DNA from: Streptomyces sp. DSM 15324
GTDB lineage: Bacteria; Actinomycetota; Actinomycetes; Streptomycetales; Streptomycetaceae
DNA: 43,513 nucleotides
Reading direction: 5' to 3'
Assembly: GCF_001514285.1 (NCBI RefSeq)
Contig: NZ_KQ949040.1
Location: 1 to 43,513, forward strand
The notes beneath the pieces were generated by a model. It did no database searches. It saw only the letters and a list, made by a program, of their open reading frames with translations, and was not told the DNA's origin. Shown one piece after another: positions 1-7,752 of the stretch. The translations under genes were made by a program, and so were the position numbers. Positions within the stretch are counted from its first letter, which is position 1. The number at the start of each line of letters is the position of its first letter.

Positions 1-1151
1 ACGGCCACCCCGCGCTCTTCCGGTGTGATCGCTTGGGCGACGGCCACGGCGTCCTTGTTGAGGTCGCCGAGGGTCATTTCTGCCGTGCCGGGGTCGTTGA
101 CCCGGTGGCAGATGCGGCCCCCGAGCTAAGCACGCAGCGCCGTCACGCCAGGGCCGAGGTCGGACCCGACGCGTTGGCCGGCCACGACCAGGTGGATGCC
201 GAGGGCGGCGCCGAGCTGGGCCAGCCGCAGCAGGAGCGTGGAGCACTGGTCGGCTTCCGCCTTGCTCTCTCGGGTGCCGTCGGACAGGTACAGCTCCGCG
301 ATCTCGTCGACCAGGACCACGACCGGCACGGGCCGGAGCTTGTCCGGGAGCTCCCAGATGGAACGGACCCCGGCCGACCGGCACGCACTCATCCGATCCT
401 GCATGTCGACCACCAGCGCGGAGAGCACCGCCACCGCCTCACGCCTGCACGTGGCCAGCGCGGTCAGCCGTGCGGTGAACAGGCCAAGCTCCATGCCGCC
501 CTTGCAGTCGATGCCGACCAGGGCAACGCGCTGTGTGGCGAGTTGGGTGATAAGCCGGGCCAACAGGGTCGACTTGCCCGAGCGGGTGGCCCCGACGATC
601 AGCCAGTGCGGCACCAGACGCAGGTTCATCACCCACGCCCCTCCCGTCTCCAACGCACCGATCAGCGCGGAGAGCAGTTCGGCCGGAGCCGTGGCTAAGC
701 CCGGCCGCTCCAGCGGATCACTTGCCATGGCGGTCAGCAGCACGAGGCCGCGTTCCGGCGAGGTGACCCGCACCGCGTGGACCTTCCACGCGTGCACGAA
801 CGCGTCCGCCGCCTTCAGATAGGTCGCCGGGGTCTGACCCGCGTGCAGCCGCACCAGCACCGACAATCCCATCGGGGTGACGTGCGGAAAGGAACAGCGC
901 GGGGCCACCGGCCGCACCGGGTCCCCCTTCACCAGCAGGTGACCGACGAGCGTGCGCGCCGGAAGCCGCGACACCGCCAGGTCGTTGAGGACCGCGACCC
1001 GCCGCCAGGTCGACACCACGCGCCACGCGGTGACCGGGTAGCCGACGAGGTACCAGTGCCAGAGCGGGCGGTGCCGGCGCACCAGGTCACCGGCCACGAG
1101 CATCCAGGCGAGCACAGCCAGGGCGAGGGCGATGACGTACGGCTCCATCAC
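1..1151 (-). pseudogene. FtsK/SpoIIIE (TraB-like) DNA translocase, amber-interrupted and cut by window edge
   Basis: This is an AICE-type FtsK-domain ATPase that would move double-stranded DNA between mycelial compartments during conjugation. The readable part is 341 residues from the start at 1151: an N-terminal membrane helix (about residues 5-20), a Walker A motif GATRSGKST at 187-195 and a Walker B stretch VVVLVDEIAEL near 278-288. An in-frame TAG at 126-128 follows ALRA. Reading through it continues the family sequence without a frame change (LGGRICHRVND and on to the window edge), matching ALRAQLTGRVCHRVND in the second copy at 10044-11417. A CAG to TAG change is the simplest explanation. 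The start overlaps the upstream gene by 4 bases (ATGA). It is called a pseudogene because about 100 conserved C-terminal residues lie beyond the stop; suppression cannot be excluded. Confidence 0.8.
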
Positions 1152-1498
1152 GCCTCACCACCCTTGCGCGCCGCCGCCGGTGCACCGTGCACGGGCGTGA
1201 TCGCGTCGGCCCGGAAGCTGACGCCGTGGCGGTCGCCCATCGACCACATGAACGCCACCAGCCCGGTGACCTTGACGATCTGTCCTTCCTCGATCCCGGT
1301 CGGCTGACCGCTGACGGCGATCTCGATGACGGAGATCCGCCGCCGGTCCTGCCGCACGGTCACGGCCACGGTGTAGACGGGGTTGCCGTCCCGGTCCTTC
1401 TTCACCTCCTGTGTCTCGGAGTTGCTGATCTTCACTTCAGGCGCGATGGCGCACCGCAGTACGCCCAGCCGCGCCGTGTCCACGGGAATGGACTGCAT
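1148..1498 (-). CDS. Small conserved AICE protein paired with FtsK/TraB
   Basis: This 116-residue soluble protein is predicted to be beta-rich, with repeated V-x-V patterns (TVAVTVRQDRR, ISVIEIAVSG). No catalytic motif or membrane segment is visible. Its stop overlaps the start of the FtsK-like gene by 4 bases, so the two are translationally coupled and the protein is probably a transfer accessory factor. A truncated relative lies at 11423-11630, again directly upstream of an FtsK gene and ending with a similar pattern (RHG followed by A-A near the C terminus), which supports a conserved gene pair. It is divergent from the GntR regulator at 1666, which probably represses it. The precise function is unknown. 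Confidence 0.7.
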   Translation of the reverse strand: MQSIPVDTARLGVLRCAIAPEVKISNSETQEVKKDRDGNPVYTVAVTVRQDRRRISVIEIAVSGQPTGIEEGQIVKVTGLVAFMWSMGDRHGVSFRADAITPVHGAPAAARKGGEA

Positions 1499-1544
1499 TT
1501 CTTCGGCCTCCCTGGCCAGTCACGACGCCAGACTCCTTCTGACG

Positions 1545-1564
1545 TCACTTGTCCTTACGAGTGA
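1545..1564. promoter_or_regulatory. Candidate operator in tra/GntR divergent region
   Basis: In the 167-base space between the divergent genes the sequence reads TCACT, ten bases, AGTGA, followed by several further GAGTG-type half-sites (1560-1615). GntR repressors of the KorSA type bind such sites to control themselves and the transfer genes. The assignment comes from position and symmetry only. Confidence 0.3.
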
Positions 1565-1665
1565 AGAGTGTGGAGTGCTGTACGGCGAGTGCGCAACTAC
1601 TTATGCTGACGAGTGACGCCGCACGTGCGACGTGCCTATGACCCCGACCCGTCGGAGATGCCCAG

Positions 1666-2445
1666 ATGTCGGAGATCCAGCGCCCCGGAGCCCTCTACCA
1701 GCAGGTGGCCGCCGCCATCCGCGAAGCGATCCTGTCGGGCGAGTTCGCACCCGACTCCCTGTTGCCGTCCGAGGCCCAGCTCATGGCCCGCTACGCCGTG
1801 TCCCGCCCGACCGTCCGCAACGCCATCGCGGCCCTGCGCGCGGAAGGCCTGATCGATGTCCGGCACGGCAAGGGGAGCTTTGTGCGCTCCGACGGACAGC
1901 CGTCGTTGACGATCGAGCGCAGGATCAGCCGCACCGCCGACGGGAGGTTCGTCATGCCCAACGGTGACGTGTGGCAGGAGACCGAGGAGCCGAGCACGTA
2001 CCGCACGCATACCAGCGAGGCGACCGGCCGACTCCTTGAACTTGGCAAGGAGGAAGCCCTGTTCGGCTGTGACCGGCTGCTGTTCGACCCGAGCACGGGC
2101 ACGCGCGCGATGCACCGAACCCTGATCCCGTTCGTCGTGGCCGATGAAGTCCAGCTGCTTACCGAGGAGCCGTGCAAGCGCCCGGCCGCGTTCTACCGGC
2201 TGCTCACCGAGGACGGCCACAAGCTCACGTGGTCGGAGTCCGTACGCGCCCGCATGCCCCTGCCCGACGAGCGCACCACGCTCCAGCTCCCCGACGCGAC
2301 CCCGATCCTGCACCTGTCCCGCGTCACCCACGACACCGACGACCGGCCCCTGATCCTCGAAGAACTCCGCATCGGAGCAGACCGCGCCGAACTCACCTAC
2401 CGGATCACCGCCGACAAGCAGCCCGCGCGACGCACCCGAGCCTGA
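1666..2445 (+). CDS. GntR/HutC-family transcriptional regulator (KorSA-like)
   Basis: This 259-residue repressor has an N-terminal winged helix-turn-helix at about residues 8-75: LYQQVAAAIREAILSGEF, then LPSEAQLMARYAVSRPTVR, then a wing KGSFV. A C-terminal UTRA effector-binding domain covers about 95-250. This architecture and length are normal for the HutC subfamily. In AICEs such as pSAM2 the equivalent KorSA repressor holds transfer and replication genes off. Here it is divergent from the FtsK-associated pair, which fits that role. The start at ATG 1666 gives the conserved N terminus before the helix-turn-helix; the Shine-Dalgarno sequence is weak. A strong hairpin terminator follows at 2488. 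The ligand is unknown. Confidence 0.85.
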   Translation: MSEIQRPGALYQQVAAAIREAILSGEFAPDSLLPSEAQLMARYAVSRPTVRNAIAALRAEGLIDVRHGKGSFVRSDGQPSLTIERRISRTADGRFVMPNGDVWQETEEPSTYRTHTSEATGRLLELGKEEALFGCDRLLFDPSTGTRAMHRTLIPFVVADEVQLLTEEPCKRPAAFYRLLTEDGHKLTWSESVRARMPLPDERTTLQLPDATPILHLSRVTHDTDDRPLILEELRIGADRAELTYRITADKQPARRTRA

Positions 2446-2487
2446 CCGGCAAGCCGGATCGGTCGAAACAGCCTTCACTTCCTCAAG

Positions 2488-2506
2488 GGCGCGCCTGCGG
2501 CGCGCC
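2488..2506 (+). terminator. GC-rich hairpin after the GntR gene
   Basis: The arms GGCGCGCC (2488-2495 and 2499-2506) enclose a 3-base loop, 43 bases after the regulator stop. There is no T-run, as is common for Streptomyces terminators. Confidence 0.55.
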
Positions 2507-2643
2507 GGGTCGCCCGACCGCCCCGGCCGGGCGTGCGGCGTGACCGCCGGTCCCGGCCGAGCGCCGGACGCCCCACACCGCAGCAGGCCCGAGGAGTCGA
2601 GGCGACGAACGGTCACCGAGGGCCGGAGCGCACGGGGCCGGGG

Positions 2644-2819
2644 GTCGCCGGCCGGAGAGATTTTAGGCAGCTCCCATGGGGCGAGCCTCGAAGAACAGGG
2701 GGCCCATCGGGCACAACCGCGGGCAGGTGCACCACCTGCCCGATTCGCCTGAGCAGCGTAAGGCCCCCTGTTCACTCGCCCCATGGCAGCTACCGCCCAA
2801 AATCTCTCCGACCGACGAC
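2644..2819. repeat. 176-bp long imperfect inverted repeat with central hairpin (MITE-like or structured RNA)
   Basis: The outer arms pair almost end to end. Left arm GTCGCCGGCCGGAGAGATTT matches the complement of the right arm GTCGTCGGTCGGAGAGATTT, and the match continues inward through CATGGGGCGAG and GAACAGGGGGCC with small indels, giving arms of about 60 bases. At the centre a perfect 9-bp stem (GGGCAGGTG, loop CAC, CACCTGCCC) sits at 2724-2744. Several arm differences are C/T or G/A changes that keep G-U pairing in RNA. No protein is evident inside. It could be a MITE, a single-strand origin or sti-like element of the AICE, or a cis-acting RNA. No flanking target duplication was identified with confidence. 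Confidence 0.7.
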
Positions 2820-2855
2820 GTGCCCACGTGCACCGCCCACCGGCGGACACACCCC

Positions 2856-3161
2856 TCACAGCGTCCCGCCGTCATCGTCGACGAGCCCCGCCAGGAGCCC
2901 CGCGAGCCGCACGGCCGCACCGGGGGCGCCCACCAGACGGACCACACCGCGCCCCACGTCGTCCGTCGAAGCCACCGCGCGTAGCTGCGACGGATCGAAC
3001 TCCGCCGCGAGAAGCGCAAGGTTCACCTGATCAGCAGCCGCCCGCGCCACACGCCAGCCCGCCATGTAGTCCACGCCACGCACCCAAAGGCCGTGATCCG
3101 CCCCTGTCACGTCGGGCCCGTCGTCCGGCCCGTGATCACCAGTACCGATTGCCTTACTCAC
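2856..3161 (-). CDS. Small hypothetical protein, 101 aa
   Basis: This is an unrecognised, probably soluble small protein. It starts at GTG 3161 and is acidic at the N terminus (GDHGPDDGPD), with an alanine- and leucine-rich helical middle (VARAAADQVNLALLAAEFDP) and a C-terminal segment alternating R-L-V and G-A. Codon third positions are GC-rich, as in its neighbours. It is transcribed in the same direction as the anti-sigma-type ATPase at 3471-4034 but separated from it by 309 bases rich in hairpins. No function is assigned. Confidence 0.5.
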   Translation of the reverse strand: MSKAIGTGDHGPDDGPDVTGADHGLWVRGVDYMAGWRVARAAADQVNLALLAAEFDPSQLRAVASTDDVGRGVVRLVGAPGAAVRLAGLLAGLVDDDGGTL

Positions 3162-3470
3162 TTCAGACCCCGATCTAGGTAACGGATCGTCAACTTCCTT
3201 TGACCGGGGCAGAAATGCAGCACGACGGCCCCGGTACCATCAGGCACCGGGAACCGCCGTGTTCCCAGCCGGGCCACCCTTCGCTTTCCAGGGCATACGG
3301 GGTGGCCCGGTCTCGGTATTGGGTTGTGAAGCGCGGCCCCTCACTCAGGGGGATTGGGAGAGCCCCGGCGAGGGGCCACACCTCTTGGCCGGAGTGGTCA
3401 CCTCCAGCCGGGGACCGAGCCGTCGTCCGCTCCCGATCGCGTGGGAGTGGCGGGGGTGACGGCCCGGAGA
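3162..3470 (-). other. Hairpin-rich intergenic region with a possible 63-aa ORF
   Basis: Between two minus-strand genes lie at least three perfect GC-rich inverted repeats: ACCGGGGC/GCCCCGGT (about 3204-3236), an 11-bp stem CCGGGCCACCC/GGGTGGCCCGG (3269-3279 with 3300-3310) and GGCCCCTC/GAGGGGCC (3335-3342 with 3370-3377). A 63-codon ORF (3190-3381, minus) also runs through the region. I cannot decide between terminators plus 5' UTR structure of the gene at 2856 and a small coding gene. Confidence 0.4.
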
Positions 3471-4034
3471 TCAGCAGGGTTTTCGCTCGATGGCGCCGCC
3501 GTCACGGTCGAAGCGGCACCAGATGGTCTTGCCGCCCTGATCGCCAGGACGCCACCAGACCGACGAGGCCAGCCGCTGAACGATGAACAGTCCACGGCCG
3601 TTGTCCGGCAGAACTGCTTCCGACAGCTCACCCGCCAGACCGGGCGAGAAAGCGTCTCCCAGCGGCAGGAGCGGGGGCGAGGAGTCCTCATCCGCGACGC
3701 CGATGAACACCCACTTGGGCCAGACCTTGAACGTCAGGTCGATACGCCGGGCACCACCAGGACGAGCGAGACCGCGTTCCGGCACCACGTGGTTGACCAC
3801 GTTGCCGACCAGTTCGGACACGACCAGCCGGGCGTCATCCACGAACTCACCCGCGCCCGCATCCGTCAGGAACACAGCCGTCATGTCACGGGCGACCCGC
3901 GCCGTGTTCGGTGACTCGGCGAACAGCGAGGCCGTCAGGAAGTGCCCGCCGTCCGACGGATCCGGCGCGGCGAACCAGTGGTCGAACGCGTCGACCTCAC
4001 GCGCAAGGCGTTCAGCTCTTCTTGCCTCCATCAC
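3471..4034 (-). CDS. ATP-binding protein, RsbW-like anti-sigma factor kinase family
   Basis: This 187-residue protein carries a HATPase_c_2 (GHKL) domain over about residues 45-180. The N box is DARLVVSELVGNVVNH (about 66-82), the G1-type stretch is FIGVADEDSSPPLLP and the G2 box is DNGRGLFIVQRLA (about 143-156). Such proteins bind ATP, and in this family many act as anti-sigma factors or serine kinases toward anti-anti-sigma partners; streptomycetes carry dozens. No sigma or STAS partner lies beside it. Start is GTG 4034 or ATG 4031, preceded by GAGAGGG. Confidence 0.8.
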   Translation of the reverse strand: MMEARRAERLAREVDAFDHWFAAPDPSDGGHFLTASLFAESPNTARVARDMTAVFLTDAGAGEFVDDARLVVSELVGNVVNHVVPERGLARPGGARRIDLTFKVWPKWVFIGVADEDSSPPLLPLGDAFSPGLAGELSEAVLPDNGRGLFIVQRLASSVWWRPGDQGGKTIWCRFDRDGGAIERKPC

Positions 4035-4128
4035 GTCCCTCTCCGGGCCCCGTACGGCCCCTCATGGCACCGCTTGCATCACGCAAGCCAGTAGACGGGC
4101 AGACGGGCGTGACCGGGAGCGTTCACCA

Positions 4129-4181
4129 GGGGGTTCACATGAACACCGGCAAAGGCGAAGGGGGTTCACCAATGAACCCCC
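4129..4181. promoter_or_regulatory. Two palindromic operators upstream of the HTH-TPR regulator
   Basis: Site 1 (4129-4147) reads GGGGGTTCA, CA, TGAACACC. Site 2 (4160-4181) is a perfect inverted repeat, GGGGGTTCA, CCAA, TGAACCCCC. Both share the core TTCA-N2-4-TGAA and end 62 bases before the regulator start, so autoregulation is likely. Confidence 0.55.
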
Positions 4182-4242
4182 TTGGGCGAAACTCCCGTGA
4201 CAGGATGAACACTCGCCGTCATTCTCGGGTTGGCAGGGGAGC

Positions 4243-5616
4243 ATGAGCCGGGAGCAGAACGCGCAACTGATCGCAGTCATGGCCGAAGCTCAGGTCTCGA
4301 ACAAGGGACTGGCCAAGCGCATGCAGGACGCCGCCGCACAGCGCGGCACCAGTCTCGGGACCACACATATCGCAGTGCAGCGATGGCGCGACGGCTCAGG
4401 TATCAAGCCCGAGACGGCAGCGATCATGGCAGACGTTCTCTCGGCCAAGCTAGGACGACGAGTCTCCCCCGGCGATCTCGGCTTTTTCGGCCACACCAGG
4501 GCAAGCGCTCCGGAGCCGACCGGCTACCCCAGCACGCTCCCGGAAGCCCTTGATGTTCTTGACGGACTCGCCCAGGAGCGCGCCGACGCGCCTACGACAG
4601 GCCGGCTGATCGTCGCTGACGCAGACCTCAGCTCGGCAGTCCTGTCATGGATGATCGCCCGTCCCGACGGCATCGAGGCCGACCGGCCGGCGCAACAGCG
4701 CGTCGGCATGCGCGACGTGCGCGCGATCAGGGACGCCGCCGCCACCTTCATGCAACTCGACTTCAAGTACGGCGGAGGCCACGGCCATCGGGCGTTACGC
4801 CACTACTTCCGCTACGAGGTCCTGCCCCTGCTGAGCGTGAGCTACAGCGCGAAGGTGGGAACGGCCCTGTTCGGCGCCGCAGCCGAGGTCTCCCAGTTAC
4901 TCGCGTGGACCGCGTACGACACCGGCAACCACCGACTTGCCCACCGCTACCTCACGTCCACGCTGCGCCTGTCCCAGGTCATCGACGACCGCATGTTCGG
5001 GGCCCGCATTCTCGGCAACCTCAGCCACCAGGCGAACTACCTGGGCAACCACGCCCAGGCCATCCAGCTTGCCCGCGCAGCCGTCGAGGGCGCCAAAGGA
5101 CGCGCCACCCCACGCGCCATGGCGAACTACTCGGCCATGGAGGCACGCGCCCTGTCCAACGCAGGCGATCGCATCGCAGCCACCCGAGCGATGAACGAGG
5201 CCGCACGACACTTCGAGCGCGCCGACACCGCCGAGGACCCGGCATGGCTCAGCTACTTCGACGAAGCCGAACTCATGGGCGAACTCTGCCACTGCTTCCG
5301 CGACCTCAAGATGCGACGCGAAGCCGTCGAACAGGCCCAGCGAGCCGTGGACAGCACCGATCCGAAGTACGCCCGCACCCTCGGTTTCTGCCGCATGGTG
5401 CTAGCACAGAGCCAGCTACTCAACGGCGAGTTGGAAGCCGCCCTCACCACCGCGAGCCTGGCGATCGAGGCTGGCGATTCCCTCCAGTCCACCCGCTTCC
5501 AGCGCTATGTCACCGATTTCCAGCGTGAGGCCGCCGCACACTCCGGGAGCCCCACCATGGTCGCCTTCAACGAGAGGGTACGCGACGCGTTCGCACGTTT
5601 GGACGAGGACGAGTAA
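4243..5616 (+). CDS. HTH transcriptional regulator with TPR domain
   Basis: This 457-residue protein has an XRE-like N-terminal DNA-binding region at about residues 5-75 (VSNKGLAKRMQDAA, then HIAVQRWRDG), followed by an alpha-helical TPR-like region to the end. The repeats show the usual spacing of A, G and Y residues: AYDTGNHRLAHRYL, GNLSHQANYLGNHAQAIQLA, ALSNAGDRIAATRAM and GELEAALTTASLAIEAGD. This HTH-plus-TPR architecture is common in Streptomyces, where relatives such as NsdA influence development and antibiotic production. Two palindromic operators lie just upstream. The start at ATG 4243 overlaps GGGGAGC. The membrane protein at 5752 is codirectional and may be a partner. Confidence 0.75.
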   Translation: MSREQNAQLIAVMAEAQVSNKGLAKRMQDAAAQRGTSLGTTHIAVQRWRDGSGIKPETAAIMADVLSAKLGRRVSPGDLGFFGHTRASAPEPTGYPSTLPEALDVLDGLAQERADAPTTGRLIVADADLSSAVLSWMIARPDGIEADRPAQQRVGMRDVRAIRDAAATFMQLDFKYGGGHGHRALRHYFRYEVLPLLSVSYSAKVGTALFGAAAEVSQLLAWTAYDTGNHRLAHRYLTSTLRLSQVIDDRMFGARILGNLSHQANYLGNHAQAIQLARAAVEGAKGRATPRAMANYSAMEARALSNAGDRIAATRAMNEAARHFERADTAEDPAWLSYFDEAELMGELCHCFRDLKMRREAVEQAQRAVDSTDPKYARTLGFCRMVLAQSQLLNGELEAALTTASLAIEAGDSLQSTRFQRYVTDFQREAAAHSGSPTMVAFNERVRDAFARLDEDE

Positions 5617-5751
5617 TGAACCGCAAGAAAACACCCAGAGCGGCGAAGCGAAATAGGCAATCTCAAGCAATATAACGACACCATCAGAAGGGTTCGACCA
5701 ATCAATGCCACCGCATAGACAAGACACCGTGCGGATTTTTAGCATTAAATC

Positions 5752-6336
5752 ATGAACTTATTTTCATTCCTTGCCGGCATCGTCACATCCGCTACCGCTT
5801 TCGCGGGTGTCGCATATGCGTCCTGGCGGCAAAGCATCACCACCGAGACCGCCGCCCGCGAAGCGGCAGATTCCCAACGAGCCGCTCGAATCATCGATTA
5901 CCTACAGAATCGCCATGGCCCACGGAGGGAGGCTTACTCCGCCCTATCTCAGCGGTTCCGCAAGTTTCAGCGAGCCATGGAGAGCTGCCACGAACAAGCT
6001 CAGGAGGGAAACGCCCAAGGATTAAGTACCCATTTGCCATCATACCCGCAACAAACCGACGAGTTCGAACTCGCCGTTATCAACGTACAGCTAGAGGGTC
6101 CCGGAAAAGTTTCCCGCGCAGCACTGAACCTTTCCTCGGCCTGCATTCAATGGTACGACGAAATGCGGGAATGGGAAAAGGCGCTGCGCGGCGACCCTGA
6201 TGCAAATTCCGAACCGAATTACCCCTTCCTGGTCGAGGTAGCAGGGATGGAAGCAGTAAGAAAATACTCCGAGTTCATGGACGCCGCGTCTGGAGGATTG
6301 AATGAGGATGACTCTGATCCTGACGGAGCGCTGTAA
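5752..6336 (+). CDS. Hypothetical membrane-anchored protein, 194 aa
   Basis: There is one N-terminal transmembrane segment (about residues 3-24, LFSFLAGIVTSATAFAGVAY), then a cytoplasmic helical domain rich in charged residues (TAAREAADSQRAARIIDYLQ, YSALSQRFRKFQRAMESC) and an acidic C terminus (NEDDSDPDGAL). Base composition is clearly lower in GC than the surrounding genes, as is the 135-base upstream spacer, so this gene was probably acquired separately. I do not recognise the family. Similar short proteins with one N-terminal helix are usually annotated as hypothetical in Streptomyces accessory regions. Confidence 0.6.
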   Translation: MNLFSFLAGIVTSATAFAGVAYASWRQSITTETAAREAADSQRAARIIDYLQNRHGPRREAYSALSQRFRKFQRAMESCHEQAQEGNAQGLSTHLPSYPQQTDEFELAVINVQLEGPGKVSRAALNLSSACIQWYDEMREWEKALRGDPDANSEPNYPFLVEVAGMEAVRKYSEFMDAASGGLNEDDSDPDGAL

Positions 6337-6348
6337 CCCCCCACCGCA

Positions 6349-7263
6349 TCACCAAGGACACCAATTGCGCGGAGCGTCATCGTCGCGCAGTCCAGCAATG
6401 CGTCGGCGGTACTCGGCCGCAGTCTCTTCGTTCTCCTGAACGTTCTGCATGAGCCACGTCGTCATACCGAACTCTTGGATACCCCGCAGCGTCTCGTACC
6501 CCTGCCAGTCGTACAGGTCGCGTCCATAGGCAGCCACAAACTCGGCGTACTGTTCATCGGTCTGCCAGCCAAGGCTGTGATGCTCCACCGCCGTGACCAT
6601 CAGGTCCCATTCCGGATGGTCGTAGCAGAAGGCTTCGAAGTCGATCAGGATCACCCGCCCGTGATCGTCAACCATGAGGTTCTGCACGTGGGCATCCCCG
6701 TGAACCGGCCCCTTGGGCGTCTCGAACCGCAACTCGGCGTACCGGTCCTGAAGCTCACGCCACCGCTTCCGCAGGAAAGTCCTGTCGCCGTCCGGAATCA
6801 CGGCCCGGTCGAGCCGCAGCTGTTGCTTGTCGAACGGCGCGAAGGATGGGAGTACGAGCCCATCAGGGACAGTCAGCGAGTGAAGATCCCGCAGGATCCC
6901 GCCCAGCTCCCCATACGTCGCCTTGCGGTCGCCCTCCATGATCAGATGCCAGAACGTCACGGGGTGGCCATCGATCAAAAGCGGCTGCTCCAGGTCCTCG
7001 ATGATGCGAGCAGCCGGGAACCCCTCCGTGGCCAGCCAGCGCGCCACGGCGACCTCTGTGCGGGCCGTACGCAGCCACTCTTCCCCTCGCGCCACCCGCA
7101 CGATGACTGGAGCGGAGGAAAGCCGGAACAGCGCGTTTTCCCCGAGTCGGAGCAGCTCTGCGCCTCTGTCATCGAGCCCCGCAGCCCGGCACGCGGTAAC
7201 CATCACCCGCGTAGCCCTCGCCGACGTGAACCCCTCTTGCGTCCGAGCAGCGTCAGCCGCCAT
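6349..7263 (-). CDS. Aminoglycoside phosphotransferase (APH) family kinase
   Basis: This 304-residue protein has the APH/choline-kinase fold. An N-lobe includes APVIVRVARG (about residues 52-61). The catalytic loop is VHGDAHVQNLM (about 187-197, with the Brenner motif HGDxHxxN), and the metal-binding motif is VILIDFEAFCYDHPEWDL (about 203-220). The family phosphorylates aminoglycosides, homoserine, thiamine or other small molecules; the true substrate cannot be read from sequence. It starts at ATG 7263 after GGGGAG. It ends 12 bases from the stop of the convergent membrane protein. Resistance is possible but not shown. Confidence 0.8.
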   Translation of the reverse strand: MAADAARTQEGFTSARATRVMVTACRAAGLDDRGAELLRLGENALFRLSSAPVIVRVARGEEWLRTARTEVAVARWLATEGFPAARIIEDLEQPLLIDGHPVTFWHLIMEGDRKATYGELGGILRDLHSLTVPDGLVLPSFAPFDKQQLRLDRAVIPDGDRTFLRKRWRELQDRYAELRFETPKGPVHGDAHVQNLMVDDHGRVILIDFEAFCYDHPEWDLMVTAVEHHSLGWQTDEQYAEFVAAYGRDLYDWQGYETLRGIQEFGMTTWLMQNVQENEETAAEYRRRIAGLRDDDAPRNWCPW

Positions 7264-7453
7264 GCCCGTACCAGCTCCCCTAGTCGTGCGCGATCAACCG
7301 GCGCACGCTCAGGGGTGACCAACCCCTACGTACACCGGACACAAGCACGACCGTACCCAGAGCCCTCAAGTCACGACGAGGGGGCATCTGGGGGTCAGCA
7401 CCTACTCAGCACATGGACCATGATCAGCAGCAATCAACACCAACGGACGACAA

Positions 7454-7483
7454 GATCAAACCGACGTGAAGTGCCGTTTGATC
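7454..7483 (-). terminator. Stem-loop downstream of truncated phosphoribosyltransferase
   Basis: Perfect 8-bp arms GATCAAAC (7454-7461) and GTTTGATC (7476-7483) enclose a 14-base loop, 31 bases beyond the phosphoribosyltransferase stop. It could be a terminator or a relic of the breakpoint. Confidence 0.35.
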
Positions 7484-7513
7484 TGCATGTTTGCCAAGGT
7501 CAGAGGCTATGCG

Positions 7514-7729
7514 CTAAGCAACAAGCCCAAAGTACTCGACGTTCACCAGGTGGAGGTTCTTGCAGTCGAGGGCGTAGGCGAGCCCTCCGGCGACGAAGAC
7601 ACCGCCGCGGGCGATGCTGAGGACGACGTCGGGCACGTACCCGTCGTCGGCGACGGCCTGCGCGAGCTCACGGACGGCGATGCCGAACTGCTCGTAGCTG
7701 AGATTCTCCCGTGCCAGGGGATCGCTCAC
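7514..7729 (-). pseudogene. Phosphoribosyltransferase, C-terminally truncated
   Basis: The 71 residues match the N-terminal half of the PRTase-domain protein commonly found beside dcd in Streptomyces (NLSYEQFGIAVRELAQAVADD, then VLSIARGGVFVAGGLAYALD). After LVNVE the sequence switches to YFGLVA and stops. The family is normally about twice this length and needs a downstream PRPP-binding DDVADTG-type motif, which is missing. The break at about 7535 is therefore a junction with the accessory DNA to its left. The start is GTG 7729; dcd ends 23 bases upstream, so the two once formed an operon. Confidence 0.75.
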
Positions 7730-7752
7730 CTCTCGCCCACCTTTTCTTCCGC

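Noticed and set aside
4062..4280. 72-codon minus-strand frame with a CxxC-C pattern over the HTH-TPR promoter
   Set aside because: The cysteines arise from the palindromic operators read on the other strand, and the frame has no ribosome site.
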